The notes below the pieces were generated by a model, which searched no databases, was not told the origin of the DNA, and saw only the letters and a list, made by a program, of their open reading frames with translations. A program made the position numbers and the translations under genes. A stretch of DNA of 64,000 bases. Origin: Nonomuraea roseoviolacea subsp. carminata (GTDB lineage: Bacteria > Actinomycetota > Actinomycetes > Streptosporangiales > Streptosporangiaceae). Location of the stretch: contig NZ_JAMZEC010000001.1 in assembly GCF_024172185.1 (NCBI RefSeq), positions 5,538,001 through 5,602,000 on the forward strand. Direction: 5' to 3'. Positions 7,459-15,831 of this stretch are shown piece after piece (position 1 is the first letter of the stretch; each line of letters starts with the position of its first letter).

Positions 7459-8585
7459 GATCCCTCCATCGCGCCGACGATCAGGTCGCGCAGCTCGTCC
7501 TCGCCGGGAAGGCGCGGGGTGTTGGCGGTGACGGGGTCGGCGAGGGCGACCGCGGCCAGGCCGGCGGCCATGTCGGGCGTGCAGCCGAGCTCGGCGAGGG
7601 TGGTGCGGGCGCCGACCCGGGCGACGAACTCCCGGACCTCCTCCACCATCGCCCGGCCGTCGGCCCGGCCCAGCCCCAGGTCGAGGGCGATGTCGGCGTA
7701 CTGCTCGGCGCACGCCGGCAGGTTGAACTCCAGCACCGCTCCGAGCACGGAGGCGAGCGCGAGGCCGTGCGGGGCGCCGGTGCGGGCGGTGACGGCGTGC
7801 GCGATGCCGTGGACGAGCCCGAGGCCGGAGATGCTGAGCGCCCGCCCCGCCAGGTGGGAGCCGAGCAGCAGGTTCCCCCGGGCCTCCAGGTCCGCGCCGT
7901 CCTTCACGGCGTCGGGCAGCCGGCGGTGGACGAGCCGCACGGCGTGGTGGGCGTACGCCTCCGAGACCGGGTTGCGGCCGCGGGCGGTGAGCGACTCGAT
8001 GCCGTGGACGAGGGCGTCCACGCCGGTCGCGGCGGTGGCCCGCGGCGGCAGGCCGGTGGTGAGCTCGGGGTCGAGGATGGAGGTCACCGGCTGGGTGGTG
8101 CCGTTGCCCAGGTAGATCTTGCAGGCGGCGGCGGGGTCCTCGATCACGCCGAAGCCGTTGGTCTCGGCTCCGGTGCCCGCCGTGGTGGGCACGGCGACGA
8201 TCGGCAGCCCGGCGTTCAGGCCCGGCGCGCGGTAGTCGAGTGCGGCCACCTCGACGCCGGGGTTGGCGGCCGCGAGCGCGACGGCCTTGGCCGCGTCCAG
8301 GCTGGACCCGCCGCCGAGCGCGACGATCGCGGCGTCCCCGAAGGCGGTCGCGGCGCCTGCGGCGGCCGCGATGGTGGTGGTGGAGGGGTTGGGCTCGACC
8401 TCGGCGAAGACGCCCGCGCCGGGCAGCAGGGCGAGCACCCGGTCGAGGATGCCGGCGGCGCCGATGCCGGGGTCGGTCACGACGAAGGCGCGGGTGCGGC
8501 CGGTGGCGGCGACCGCGCCGGGCAGTTCGCGCAGCGCCCCTTCGCCGAAGTGGACGAGGCCGGTGGGGGTGATGGTGAAGGTCAT
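7455..8585 (-). CDS. Iron-containing (group III) alcohol dehydrogenase
   Basis: A 376-residue Fe-ADH/maleylacetate-reductase-family enzyme. GGGSSLDAAKAVAL is the NAD-binding segment, and the metal ligands are seen as Asp and His in GVDALVHGIES plus two histidines in LVHGIAHAVTARTGAPHGL. Relatives oxidise 4-hydroxybutyrate, 1,3-propanediol or similar small alcohols. It is coupled by ATGA at both ends, upstream to the beta-hydroxyacid dehydrogenase and downstream to the semialdehyde dehydrogenase. Confidence 0.88.
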   Translation of the reverse strand: MTFTITPTGLVHFGEGALRELPGAVAATGRTRAFVVTDPGIGAAGILDRVLALLPGAGVFAEVEPNPSTTTIAAAAGAATAFGDAAIVALGGGSSLDAAKAVALAAANPGVEVAALDYRAPGLNAGLPIVAVPTTAGTGAETNGFGVIEDPAAACKIYLGNGTTQPVTSILDPELTTGLPPRATAATGVDALVHGIESLTARGRNPVSEAYAHHAVRLVHRRLPDAVKDGADLEARGNLLLGSHLAGRALSISGLGLVHGIAHAVTARTGAPHGLALASVLGAVLEFNLPACAEQYADIALDLGLGRADGRAMVEEVREFVARVGARTTLAELGCTPDMAAGLAAVALADPVTANTPRLPGEDELRDLIVGAMEGS

Positions 8586-9454
8586 CGGGCTCCTCCGGTA
8601 CGCAGTTCGACTCCGGCCAGCTCCTCGTACAGCCGCATCGGGCTCATCTCGCCGGCCAGGTCCCCGTAGCGGGCGCGTCCGCGCCGGTAGATCTGCTCCA
8701 CGAGGGCGGACAGCTCGACGGGCACGCCCACGTCACGGCCCACGTCCACGGCCAGGCCGAGGTCCTTGCAGGCCAGCGCCATCGCGAAGGAGTCGTCGTA
8801 GTCGCCCTCGCGCAGCACGCCGAGCACGTCGCGCTCCAGGAAGGTGCTGGCGGCCGGGCTGGCGACCAGGGACGTGCGGAGCGTCTCCAGGTCCACGCCG
8901 GCCTTCACGCCCATGGTGAGGACCTCGGTGCTCGCCACGAGATGCGTGAACCAGAGCAGGTTGATCATGAGTTTCACGGTGTAGCCGGCGCCCTCGGGGC
9001 CGACGTGGAAGATCCTCTCCGGGTCTCCCATGGCCTCCAGGATCGGGCGGTGCCGCTGGTAGAGCTCGGCGGGGCCGCCGACGAAGATCTGCAGGGTTCC
9101 GGCCTGTGCCCCCCTGGCCATGCCGCTGACGGGCGCGTCCAGCTTGGGGACCTGGAAGCGGCGGGCGGTCTCGGGGGCCGAGGTGGACATGTCGATCCAG
9201 GTCGCGCCGGGCGGGAGGGTGACCTGTCCCATGACGGCCTCGACCTGGCGCGGGCCGGGGAGCATGGTGATGAGGACGTCCGACGCGGCGGCGGCGCACG
9301 CGGCCGCCGAGTCCGCCCAGGTGGCGCCCTGGCTCACGTGCCCGGCCGCGGCTTCCTGGCGCGTGTCGTGGACGGTCACGTCGTAGCCGGCCTTGAGCAG
9401 GTTGCGGGCCATCGGGCCGCCCATGTTGCCGAGGCCGATGAAACCGATGGTCAT
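8582..9454 (-). CDS. Beta-hydroxyacid dehydrogenase (HIBADH family)
   Basis: A 290-residue NAD(P)-dependent oxidoreductase of the 3-hydroxyisobutyrate/tartronate-semialdehyde reductase family. Evidence: Rossmann GFIGLGNMGGPMARNLLKAG at the N-terminus, substrate loop DAPVSGMARGAQAG and the catalytic lysine in GYTVKLMINLL. It oxidises a 3-hydroxyacid or reduces a 3-oxoacid; the substrate is unassigned. ATGA overlap with the preceding aldehyde dehydrogenase. Confidence 0.88.
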   Translation of the reverse strand: MTIGFIGLGNMGGPMARNLLKAGYDVTVHDTRQEAAAGHVSQGATWADSAAACAAAASDVLITMLPGPRQVEAVMGQVTLPPGATWIDMSTSAPETARRFQVPKLDAPVSGMARGAQAGTLQIFVGGPAELYQRHRPILEAMGDPERIFHVGPEGAGYTVKLMINLLWFTHLVASTEVLTMGVKAGVDLETLRTSLVASPAASTFLERDVLGVLREGDYDDSFAMALACKDLGLAVDVGRDVGVPVELSALVEQIYRRGRARYGDLAGEMSPMRLYEELAGVELRTGGAR

Positions 9455-10872
9455 AGCTGGATCCAAGTCGTCTTGAGAGCGGAATAGGCGTCGAGGGCGT
9501 GCAGGCTCTTGTCCCGCCCGGTGCCGGTGTCCTTGAAGCCGCCGAACGGGGTGATGACGTCGCTGGCGTCGAAGGTGTTGACCCACACGGTGCCGGCGCG
9601 CAGCCGCCGGGCCACGCGATGGGCCCGGGTCACGTCGCTGGTCCACACGGCGGCGGCCAGGCCGTACCGGGTGTCGTTGGCCAGCCGGACGGCTTCCTCC
9701 TCGCCGGAGCAGGTGATCACGCACAGGACGGGGCCGAAGATCTCCTCCTGGGCGACGCGCATGTCGTTGCGCACGCCGTCGAAGATCGTGGGCTGGACGT
9801 AGAGGCCGTCGGAGTCGCCTCCGGCGACCAGTTCGGCGCCCTCGGCGCGGCCCAGCTCGATGTAGCCGAGCACCCGCTCGGCCTGGGAACGGTCCACGAG
9901 CGGGCCCATGGTGGTGTCCGGGTCGAGCGGATCGCCCACGGTGAAGCGCACCTTGAGCACGGCGTCGAGCAGCTCGTCCTTGACCCGTTCGGAGACGATG
10001 AGGCGGGAGCCAGCGTTGCAGGTCTGGCCGGCGTTGTAGAAGATGCCCCAGGCGATCGCCGAGGCGGCGGCCTCGATGTCGGCGACGTCGTCGAGGACCA
10101 CCTGGGGCGACTTGCCGCCCGCCTCGATGGAGACGGCCTTGCCGTTGGACTCGGCCGCGTAGCCGAGGAAGAGCCGGGCCACCTCGGGGGAGCCGGTGAA
10201 GGCGATCTTGTCCACGTCGGGGTGCCGGCCGAGCGCGGCTCCGGCGGTCGCGCCGTACCCGGTCACCACGTTGAGCACGCCGTCCGGGATTCCGGCCTCG
10301 GCGGCCAGGCGAGCCATGAGCAGCGCGGACAGGGGTGACTGCTCGGCCGGCTTGAGCACCACGCTGTTGCCCATGGCCAGGGCGGGCGCGATCTTCCAGG
10401 ACGAGATGATCATCGGGTAGTTCCACGGGACGACCGCGCCGACCACGCCCAGCGGCTCCCGGGTGACCAGGGCCAGCGCGTCGGGACCGGCCGGGGCGAC
10501 CTCGTCGTAGGTCTTGTCGACGGCCTCGCCGTACCACTGCAGGCAGGTCGCCGCCCCCTCCACGTCGACGCGCCGCGACTCGCCGATCGGCTTGCCCACG
10601 TCGAGAGTCTCCAGCCGGGCCAGCTCCTCGCGATGCTCGCGCAGGAGATCGGCGAAGCGGAGCATGACGCGCTTGCGCTCGCGCGGCGGCAGGTTGCGCC
10701 AGCGGCCGTCGTCGAAGGCCCGGCGCGCCGCCCGGACGGCGCGGTCGACGTCCTCGGCCCCGCCGGCGGCCACCGGGGCGAGCACGGCTCCGTCGCGGGG
10801 GCTGACGTCGTCGAAGGTCTCGCCCGAGGCGGCCTCGACGTACGCGCCGTCGATGAACATCAGATTCTCCAT
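9451..10872 (-). CDS. Betaine-aldehyde-type aldehyde dehydrogenase
   Basis: A 473-residue ALDH of the betaine aldehyde/aminobutyraldehyde type. Signatures: VVPWNYPMIISSWKIAPALA, IAFTGSPEVAR, catalytic Glu in IEAGGKSPQ (~residue 247) and catalytic Cys in NAGQTCNAGSRL (~284). It sits in an operon with an importer of the quaternary-amine family, which fits an amino- or trimethylamino-aldehyde substrate (inference). Its start lies 13 bp inside the enolase-family gene; its stop overlaps the next start. Confidence 0.88.
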   Translation of the reverse strand: MENLMFIDGAYVEAASGETFDDVSPRDGAVLAPVAAGGAEDVDRAVRAARRAFDDGRWRNLPPRERKRVMLRFADLLREHREELARLETLDVGKPIGESRRVDVEGAATCLQWYGEAVDKTYDEVAPAGPDALALVTREPLGVVGAVVPWNYPMIISSWKIAPALAMGNSVVLKPAEQSPLSALLMARLAAEAGIPDGVLNVVTGYGATAGAALGRHPDVDKIAFTGSPEVARLFLGYAAESNGKAVSIEAGGKSPQVVLDDVADIEAAASAIAWGIFYNAGQTCNAGSRLIVSERVKDELLDAVLKVRFTVGDPLDPDTTMGPLVDRSQAERVLGYIELGRAEGAELVAGGDSDGLYVQPTIFDGVRNDMRVAQEEIFGPVLCVITCSGEEEAVRLANDTRYGLAAAVWTSDVTRAHRVARRLRAGTVWVNTFDASDVITPFGGFKDTGTGRDKSLHALDAYSALKTTWIQL

Positions 10873-11966
10873 CGTCGCACCGCCTCCTCGTCCAGGATCG
10901 CGCCGAGGCCGGGGGCGTCCGGCACCTCGACGTACCCGTCGGGCGTGATGTCCACGGGACGGGTGAGCATGAAGTCGCGCCGCTCCGGGGTCCAGCCGGG
11001 CGGGTCGTAGGGGAACTCGAAGTACGGCCCGCCGCCCACGCCCGCGGCGACGTGCAGGTTGGCCAGCACGCCGACGCCGTTGGTCCAGCTGTGCGGGGTG
11101 AACATGCGGTGCCGCAGGTGGGCGAGCTCCGCGAGCGTGCGGGCCCGGTGCATGCCGACGGCCAGCACCACGTCCATCTGGTAGACGTCCAGGGCGTCGT
11201 GTTCGAGGTAGCTCAGCAGGTCGCTGGTGGAGGGCAGCATCTCACCGGCCGCGATCCGCACCCCGGTCTCGGCGCGGAGCGTGCGCAGGCCGGCCATGTC
11301 CTGGTACGGCAGCGGCTCCTCCACCCAGAAGACGCCCAGCTCGCCCAGCCGTTCGACGGTCCGGCGGACGGCGGCGAAGTCCAGGGCCGGCTCGACGTCG
11401 CCGGCCATGCGCCACGCCTGGTTGAGGTCCACCATGATCTCGAAGTCGGGGCCGAGCGCGTCCCTGACCAGGGCGACCGTCTCGATACCCTGCTCCAGGC
11501 CGGCGCGGTCGATCCGGATCTTCATGGCGGCGAAGCCGCGCTCGCGGGCCGCCAGCGCGGACTCCACCCGTTCGGCGGGGCTCTTCAGCTCGCCGCTGGA
11601 GGCGTAGGCGCGCACCCGCTTGTGCACGTTGCCGAACAGGGTGGCCACCGGCAGCCCGGCGACCTTGCCGACGATGTCCCACAGGGCGACCTCCAGCGGC
11701 CAGTAGCGGCCGGCGTGGAAGTTCATCGTCTCGATCGTGCGGACGTGGCGGATGATGTCGAGCGGGTCCGTACCAAGGAAGAGGTGTTCGAACGCCTCGA
11801 AGCCGTCCATCGTGTCGCCCGAGCCGACGCCGGTGACGCCCTCGTCGGTCTCGACGCGCACGATGGTCGCGTCGAAGTGGCGGCGCGGCACGGGATCCCA
11901 GGCCGCGCGGAAGGGCGGGTCGAGATCGAGCCTGAGCCGGTCCAGCCGGATGTCGGTGATCTTCAT
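10860..11966 (-). CDS. Enolase-superfamily (mandelate racemase/MLE) enzyme
   Basis: A 368-residue enolase-superfamily protein with capping domain and barrel. Metal ligands are visible in VDLNQAW (~residue 178), WVEEPLP (~213) and AAGEML (~239). The first catalytic motif reads AAMKIRID, that is K-x-R instead of the common K-x-K; a histidine in TPHSWTNGVG (~291) supplies the second base. The family abstracts a proton next to a carboxylate, giving racemisation, epimerisation or dehydration; some members act on proline betaines. Context suggests a carboxylated quaternary amine or a derived hydroxyacid. ATGA overlap with the Fae-like gene. Confidence 0.85.
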   Translation of the reverse strand: MKITDIRLDRLRLDLDPPFRAAWDPVPRRHFDATIVRVETDEGVTGVGSGDTMDGFEAFEHLFLGTDPLDIIRHVRTIETMNFHAGRYWPLEVALWDIVGKVAGLPVATLFGNVHKRVRAYASSGELKSPAERVESALAARERGFAAMKIRIDRAGLEQGIETVALVRDALGPDFEIMVDLNQAWRMAGDVEPALDFAAVRRTVERLGELGVFWVEEPLPYQDMAGLRTLRAETGVRIAAGEMLPSTSDLLSYLEHDALDVYQMDVVLAVGMHRARTLAELAHLRHRMFTPHSWTNGVGVLANLHVAAGVGGGPYFEFPYDPPGWTPERRDFMLTRPVDITPDGYVEVPDAPGLGAILDEEAVRRWRI

Positions 11967-12436
11967 GGGGTGTAGAAGGGGTTGGCGGGGCTGTGGCGGG
12001 CGGCCAGCACCTCGTCCCGGGCGGGCGGGGCGTCGACCAGGGCGTTGCGCGTGGCGGCGCGGTTGTTGGCGTAGACGGCGTCGGCGTCCTCGGCCGCGGG
12101 GTTGACCCACACGGCGGCGATGAGCACCTGGTCCTCGTCGACGGCTCCCTCGGCGAGGGCGTCGGCGACGCCGGCGGCCACGCCCGCCTGGGCCGCTCCC
12201 CAGGTCAGCGTGCCGTGCCCGTCATCGGTGATCGCGGCCTTGTTGACGAACAACGTCAGGGGCCTGACCGGCAGGCCGGGCCGCAGCACGGCCACGAACG
12301 GGGTGTGCCCCTGGCTGGGGGTGGCCAGCGCGGTCGCCCAGGCGGTGCCCACGGGGCCCTCGCGCTCGCCGAGCACGGTGTTCACGTGGGCGGCCTCGGC
12401 GCCCTCGCCGACGAAGCTCTCGCCGATGCGCGTCAC
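11963..12436 (-). CDS. Formaldehyde-activating enzyme (Fae) family protein
   Basis: A 157-residue single-domain Fae homologue. The N-terminus IGESFVGEGAEAAHVNTVLG aligns with the Fae opening, and His17 in GAEAAH matches the catalytic histidine. TPFVAVLRPGLPVRP and LTLFVNKAAI match the Fae strand pattern. Classical Fae joins formaldehyde to tetrahydromethanopterin in methylotrophs and archaea; no pterin-dependent genes are in this window. Here the gene is GTGA-coupled to a quaternary-amine transporter gene and ATGA-coupled to an enolase-family gene. It could handle formaldehyde or another aldehyde from substrate breakdown, or be a repurposed Fae fold. No demethylase is visible. Confidence 0.8.
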   Translation of the reverse strand: MTRIGESFVGEGAEAAHVNTVLGEREGPVGTAWATALATPSQGHTPFVAVLRPGLPVRPLTLFVNKAAITDDGHGTLTWGAAQAGVAAGVADALAEGAVDEDQVLIAAVWVNPAAEDADAVYANNRAATRNALVDAPPARDEVLAARHSPANPFYTP

Positions 12437-13365
12437 TTGAGCAGTCCTTCCTTGTCGAGCCAGTCCTGGGCTACGTCCGACGGGTCCTCGCCGTCCACGT
12501 CGACCTGCGCGTTGAGGTCCTGCATGACCTCCGTGGTCAGCTTGCGGGTGAGCGGCGCCAGGACTTCGGCGATCTTCGGGCTCTTGGCCAGGGTGTCGGT
12601 CTTGACCGTCGGGGCGCCCTGGTAGACGGGGAAGAACTTCTTGTCGTCCTGCAGCGCCGTCAGCCCGAGCGCCTTGACGCGGCCGTCGGTGGTGAAGACC
12701 TCGCCGAAGGTGCAGGTCTGTCCCTTGTCGGTCTCGGTGTAGATGACGCCGGTGTCGAGCAGCTTGACGTTGTCCTTCGGCACGTTCACGCCGTACGCCT
12801 TGAGCAGGCCGGGCAGGCCGTCGTTGCGGGCGGCGAACTCGCTCTCCACGCAGATCGTGGCCTGCGCGGGCGGTACCTTGGCCAGGTCCGACAGCTTGGT
12901 GACGCCCAGTTCGGCGGCCTTCTCGTCGCTCAGCGCGAGCGCGTAGGTGTTGTTGAACGGCGCGGCCGGCAGCCAGGTGATCCCGTTCTTCTCCTTGTCC
13001 GCCTTGGCCACGGCGTCGTACTGCCGGGCGGCGTCGACGATCGGCTCGTCGTTGCCCAGGTAGGTGATCCAGGCGGTGCCCGTGTACTCCCAGTAGAGCT
13101 GGATCTCGCCCGCCTCCAGGGCCTTGCGGGTGTTGGCCGAGCCCTTGATCTCCTTGGTCTCGACCGTGGCGCCGGCCGCCTGGAGCAGGTCGGCGGTGAG
13201 GTGGGCCAGGATGTTCTGCTCGGCGAAGTCCTTGGCGCCGATGACCAGCTTCACGCCGTCGAGGGGCGCGCCCCCCGCGGCCGCCGGTGCGGCCTCCCGC
13301 GATGCGGAGCCGCAGGCGCTGAGGACCAGCAGCGCGCCCGCGGCCAGGGCCAGGGGTTTGAACAT
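12433..13365 (-). CDS. OpuC/OsmF-type substrate-binding lipoprotein
   Basis: A 310-residue extracytoplasmic binding protein. The signal LALAAGALLVLSAC places the lipid-modified cysteine at residue 18. The mature part starts KLVIGAKDFAEQNILAHL and contains IQLYWEYTGTAW, both typical of the OpuAC domain that cages quaternary ammonium groups with aromatic residues. It delivers glycine betaine, choline, carnitine or a relative to the two permeases. ATG 13365 follows GGAGAAG. Confidence 0.9.
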   Translation of the reverse strand: MFKPLALAAGALLVLSACGSASREAAPAAAGGAPLDGVKLVIGAKDFAEQNILAHLTADLLQAAGATVETKEIKGSANTRKALEAGEIQLYWEYTGTAWITYLGNDEPIVDAARQYDAVAKADKEKNGITWLPAAPFNNTYALALSDEKAAELGVTKLSDLAKVPPAQATICVESEFAARNDGLPGLLKAYGVNVPKDNVKLLDTGVIYTETDKGQTCTFGEVFTTDGRVKALGLTALQDDKKFFPVYQGAPTVKTDTLAKSPKIAEVLAPLTRKLTTEVMQDLNAQVDVDGEDPSDVAQDWLDKEGLLK

Positions 13366-13403
13366 GAGCTTCTCCACTCGGGTACGAGGGGTGGTGGGTG
13401 AGA

Positions 13404-14168
13404 TCAGATGCCGTGCGGGCGGACGTACTTCTCGGCCAGCCCGGCGAGCCAGTCCAGTGCGAGGGCGATGACGGCGGTCAGGACGCCGCCCGTGACGAGG
13501 ATCGAGGTGCGCTGCAGCTTGATGCCGGCGACGATGATGTCGCCGAGCCCGCCCGCGTTGATGAACGTCGCCACCGTCGCGATGCCGACGCAGATGACGA
13601 TCGTGGTGCGCAGCCCGGCCATGACCACGGGCACGGCCAGGGGCAGCTCCAGCCGGCGGAGGATCTGGCCGCGGCTCATGCCCATGCCCCGGCCCGCCTC
13701 CAGCAGCGCGGTGTCGACCTGCTGGATGCCGGCGATCGTGTTGCGCAGGACGGGCAGGGTGGCGTGCAGGACGAGGGTGACGACGGCGATCCTCGTCCCG
13801 ATGCCGAACAGGATCGACAGCAGCACCAGCACGCCGAGTGCGGGCGCGGCCTGGCCGGCGTTGGCGGCGGCCATCACCCACGGCGCCAGCCGCCGTGCGA
13901 AGGGCCGGGTGAGCAGCACGCCGAGCGGAATCGCGATCACCACGACGAGGGAGGCGGACACGGCGGTCACCGTCAGGTGGGTCAGCGCGGCGTCGCGGAT
14001 GAAGGCGGCGCTGAGCACCCTGGCCTCCATGCTGTCGAGCTGCCGCGTGGAGACCCACAGGTAGAGCAGGACCAGCGTCGCCGCGAGCACGGCAGGGGTC
14101 GCGAAGCTGTGGCCGCGGCCCTTGCGGGTGGCCGCGCCGAAGGCGCCGCCGAGCGTCTCAACGGCCAT
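13404..14168 (-). CDS. OpuC-type ABC permease
   Basis: A 254-residue inner-membrane permease of the betaine/choline/carnitine (OpuCB/OpuCD) class. About six hydrophobic helices are visible, and the EAA loop reads ALLEAGRGMGMSRGQILRRLEL before LPLAVPVVMAGLR. It pairs with the other small permease as a heterodimeric channel. It overlaps the ATPase gene end by 11 bp and precedes the binding-protein gene. Confidence 0.9.
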   Translation of the reverse strand: MAVETLGGAFGAATRKGRGHSFATPAVLAATLVLLYLWVSTRQLDSMEARVLSAAFIRDAALTHLTVTAVSASLVVVIAIPLGVLLTRPFARRLAPWVMAAANAGQAAPALGVLVLLSILFGIGTRIAVVTLVLHATLPVLRNTIAGIQQVDTALLEAGRGMGMSRGQILRRLELPLAVPVVMAGLRTTIVICVGIATVATFINAGGLGDIIVAGIKLQRTSILVTGGVLTAVIALALDWLAGLAEKYVRPHGI

Positions 14169-15105
14169 GCTCGTCCTCCAGCAGCGCGCAGATCATCGCG
14201 AAGTCCACGGTCCTGTCGCCGACGGCGACCCTGGAGGTGCCCCGGCGGACCATGAGGTCGAGGGCGTCGCGCGCGCTGCCGCCCCGTTCGAGGACGGGCA
14301 GGCCGTCGCGCTCGTCGAGCGGTTCGCCCGGCAGCCGTACGGCGGGGATGAGCGCCAGTCTCTTGATCGCCGTGGCGGATCCGGCGAAGCTCGCGACGTA
14401 GTCGTCGGCGGGCGCGGCGAGGATGCGGGCGGGGGTGTCGTACTGCGCCACGCGCGAGCGCTCCTTGAGCACCGCGATGCGGTCGCCCAGCTTGACGGCC
14501 TCGTCGAAGTCGTGGGTGACGAAGACGATCGTCTTGCGCAGTTCGGCCTGCAGGCGCAGGAACTCCTTCTGCAGGCGCTCGCGGGTGATGGGGTCGGTGG
14601 CGCCGAACGGCTCGTCCATCAGCATCACCGGCGGGTCGGCGGCCAGAGCCCGCGCCACGCCGACCCGCTGCTGCTGGCCGCCGGACAGCTGCCGGGGGTA
14701 GCGGTCGCGGTAGGCGGCGGGGTCGAGGCCGACCAGGTCGAGCAGCTCGTCGGCGCGCCGGCGGCTCCGGTCGCGGTTCCAGCCGAGCAGGCCCGGCACG
14801 AGCTGGATGTTCTCGGAGATCGTCATGTGCGGGAACAGGCCGATCTGCTGGATCACGTAGCCGATGTGGCGGCGCAGCTCGTTCGGCTCGATGCTCATCA
14901 CGTCGGCGCCGCCGAGCAGGATCTGCCCGGACGTGGGCTCGATCAGCCGATTGATCATCTTCATCGTGGTGGTCTTGCCGCAGCCGGACGGCCCGACGAA
15001 GACCACCAGCTCACCGGCCGCGATGTCGAGGCTGACCGCGTCGACGGCCGGCTGGGGCTGGCCCTCGTACTGTTTGGTGACGTCGACGAGCTTGATGTCA
15101 GACAC
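14158..15105 (-). CDS. OpuC-type ABC ATPase
   Basis: A 315-residue ATPase powering the quaternary-amine importer. Walker A is GPSGCGKTTTMKM, the signature is LSGGQQQRVGVARAL, Walker B is VMLMDEPFGATD, and the H-loop is IVFVTHDFDEA. The C-terminal ~60 residues hold at most one CBS-like segment (DLMVRRGTSRVAVGDRT), shorter than the two CBS domains of OpuA/ProV, so ionic-strength gating is doubtful. GTG start with GAGGGGG upstream; overlaps the preceding permease by 8 bp. Confidence 0.92.
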   Translation of the reverse strand: MSDIKLVDVTKQYEGQPQPAVDAVSLDIAAGELVVFVGPSGCGKTTTMKMINRLIEPTSGQILLGGADVMSIEPNELRRHIGYVIQQIGLFPHMTISENIQLVPGLLGWNRDRSRRRADELLDLVGLDPAAYRDRYPRQLSGGQQQRVGVARALAADPPVMLMDEPFGATDPITRERLQKEFLRLQAELRKTIVFVTHDFDEAVKLGDRIAVLKERSRVAQYDTPARILAAPADDYVASFAGSATAIKRLALIPAVRLPGEPLDERDGLPVLERGGSARDALDLMVRRGTSRVAVGDRTVDFAMICALLEDEHGR

Positions 15106-15745
15106 GGAGCCCCCTCGGGGTGGTGACGCGGCGGAGGCCGACGAAGGCCAGGTCGAAGGCCAGGGCGAGCAGCACGACCCCGGCGGTGCCGGCGACGGCC
15201 TTGTTCAGCGCGTTGGCCGAGCCGAGCCCGGCCAGGCCGGAGAGGATCTCGTTGCCCAGCCCGGGACCGGCGACGTAGGCGGCGATCGTGGCGATGGCGA
15301 ACAGCATCTGGGTGGAGACGCGCACGCCGGTGAGGATGATCGGCCAGGCCAGCGGGAGCTGGATGCGCCACATCGTCTGGCGGCCGGTCAGCCCCATGCC
15401 CCGGGCGGACTCCAGGATCGCGGGGTCCACGCCGCGCAGCCCCGCGACGGTGTTACGGATGATCGGCAGCAGTGAGTAGACGACCAGGGCCACGACCGTG
15501 GGCGCCCAGCCGAGGCCGAGCAACGGGATCAGCAGGGCCAGCAACGCGAGCGAGGGGATGGTGAGCAGGGCCGCGGAGACCGAGATCGCCGCCCCGCTCG
15601 CTCGCGCGCTGCGCCATGTCAGAACGCCGACGAGCACCCCGATCGCGGTGGCGAGCAGGACGGACAGCGCCACCACGGCGGCATGCTGGACGGCCTGCTC
15701 CAGCAGATCGTCCCACCGGCGTTCCAGGTATCTGGAAAAGTCCAT
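15098..15745 (-). CDS. OpuC-type ABC permease, first gene of the operon
   Basis: A 215-residue membrane permease of the same class as the 13404 gene. It has five to six helices and the EAA loop ILESARGMGLTGRQTMWRIQ. ATG 15745 follows AGGAGGGG. As first gene it marks the promoter of the ten-gene catabolic operon, 86 bp from the divergent IclR regulator start. Confidence 0.9.
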   Translation of the reverse strand: MDFSRYLERRWDDLLEQAVQHAAVVALSVLLATAIGVLVGVLTWRSARASGAAISVSAALLTIPSLALLALLIPLLGLGWAPTVVALVVYSLLPIIRNTVAGLRGVDPAILESARGMGLTGRQTMWRIQLPLAWPIILTGVRVSTQMLFAIATIAAYVAGPGLGNEILSGLAGLGSANALNKAVAGTAGVVLLALAFDLAFVGLRRVTTPRGLRV

Positions 15746-15755
15746 TTCCCCTCCT

Positions 15756-15809
15756 GGTTGGTGTCGCCGACGTTAAATGTGTGCCAACCTTGATTGCAAC
15801 ACCTGTTGC
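15756..15809. promoter_or_regulatory. IclR operator candidates in the divergent promoter
   Basis: Two dyads fill the 86-bp gap. GGTTGG/CCAACC occurs at 15756-15761 and 15784-15789. GCAACA-cc-TGTTGC occurs at 15796-15809 with perfect 6-bp arms. The second has the size and form of IclR-family sites and lies just before the regulator start, fitting autoregulation plus control of the operon. Confidence 0.55.
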
Positions 15810-15831
15810 TCATATGGCACCTAGGAGAGGG

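Noticed and set aside
14158..15105. ProV/OpuA-type ATPase with osmotic CBS sensor
   Set aside because: The tail is too short for the usual CBS pair, so osmosensing is not supported.
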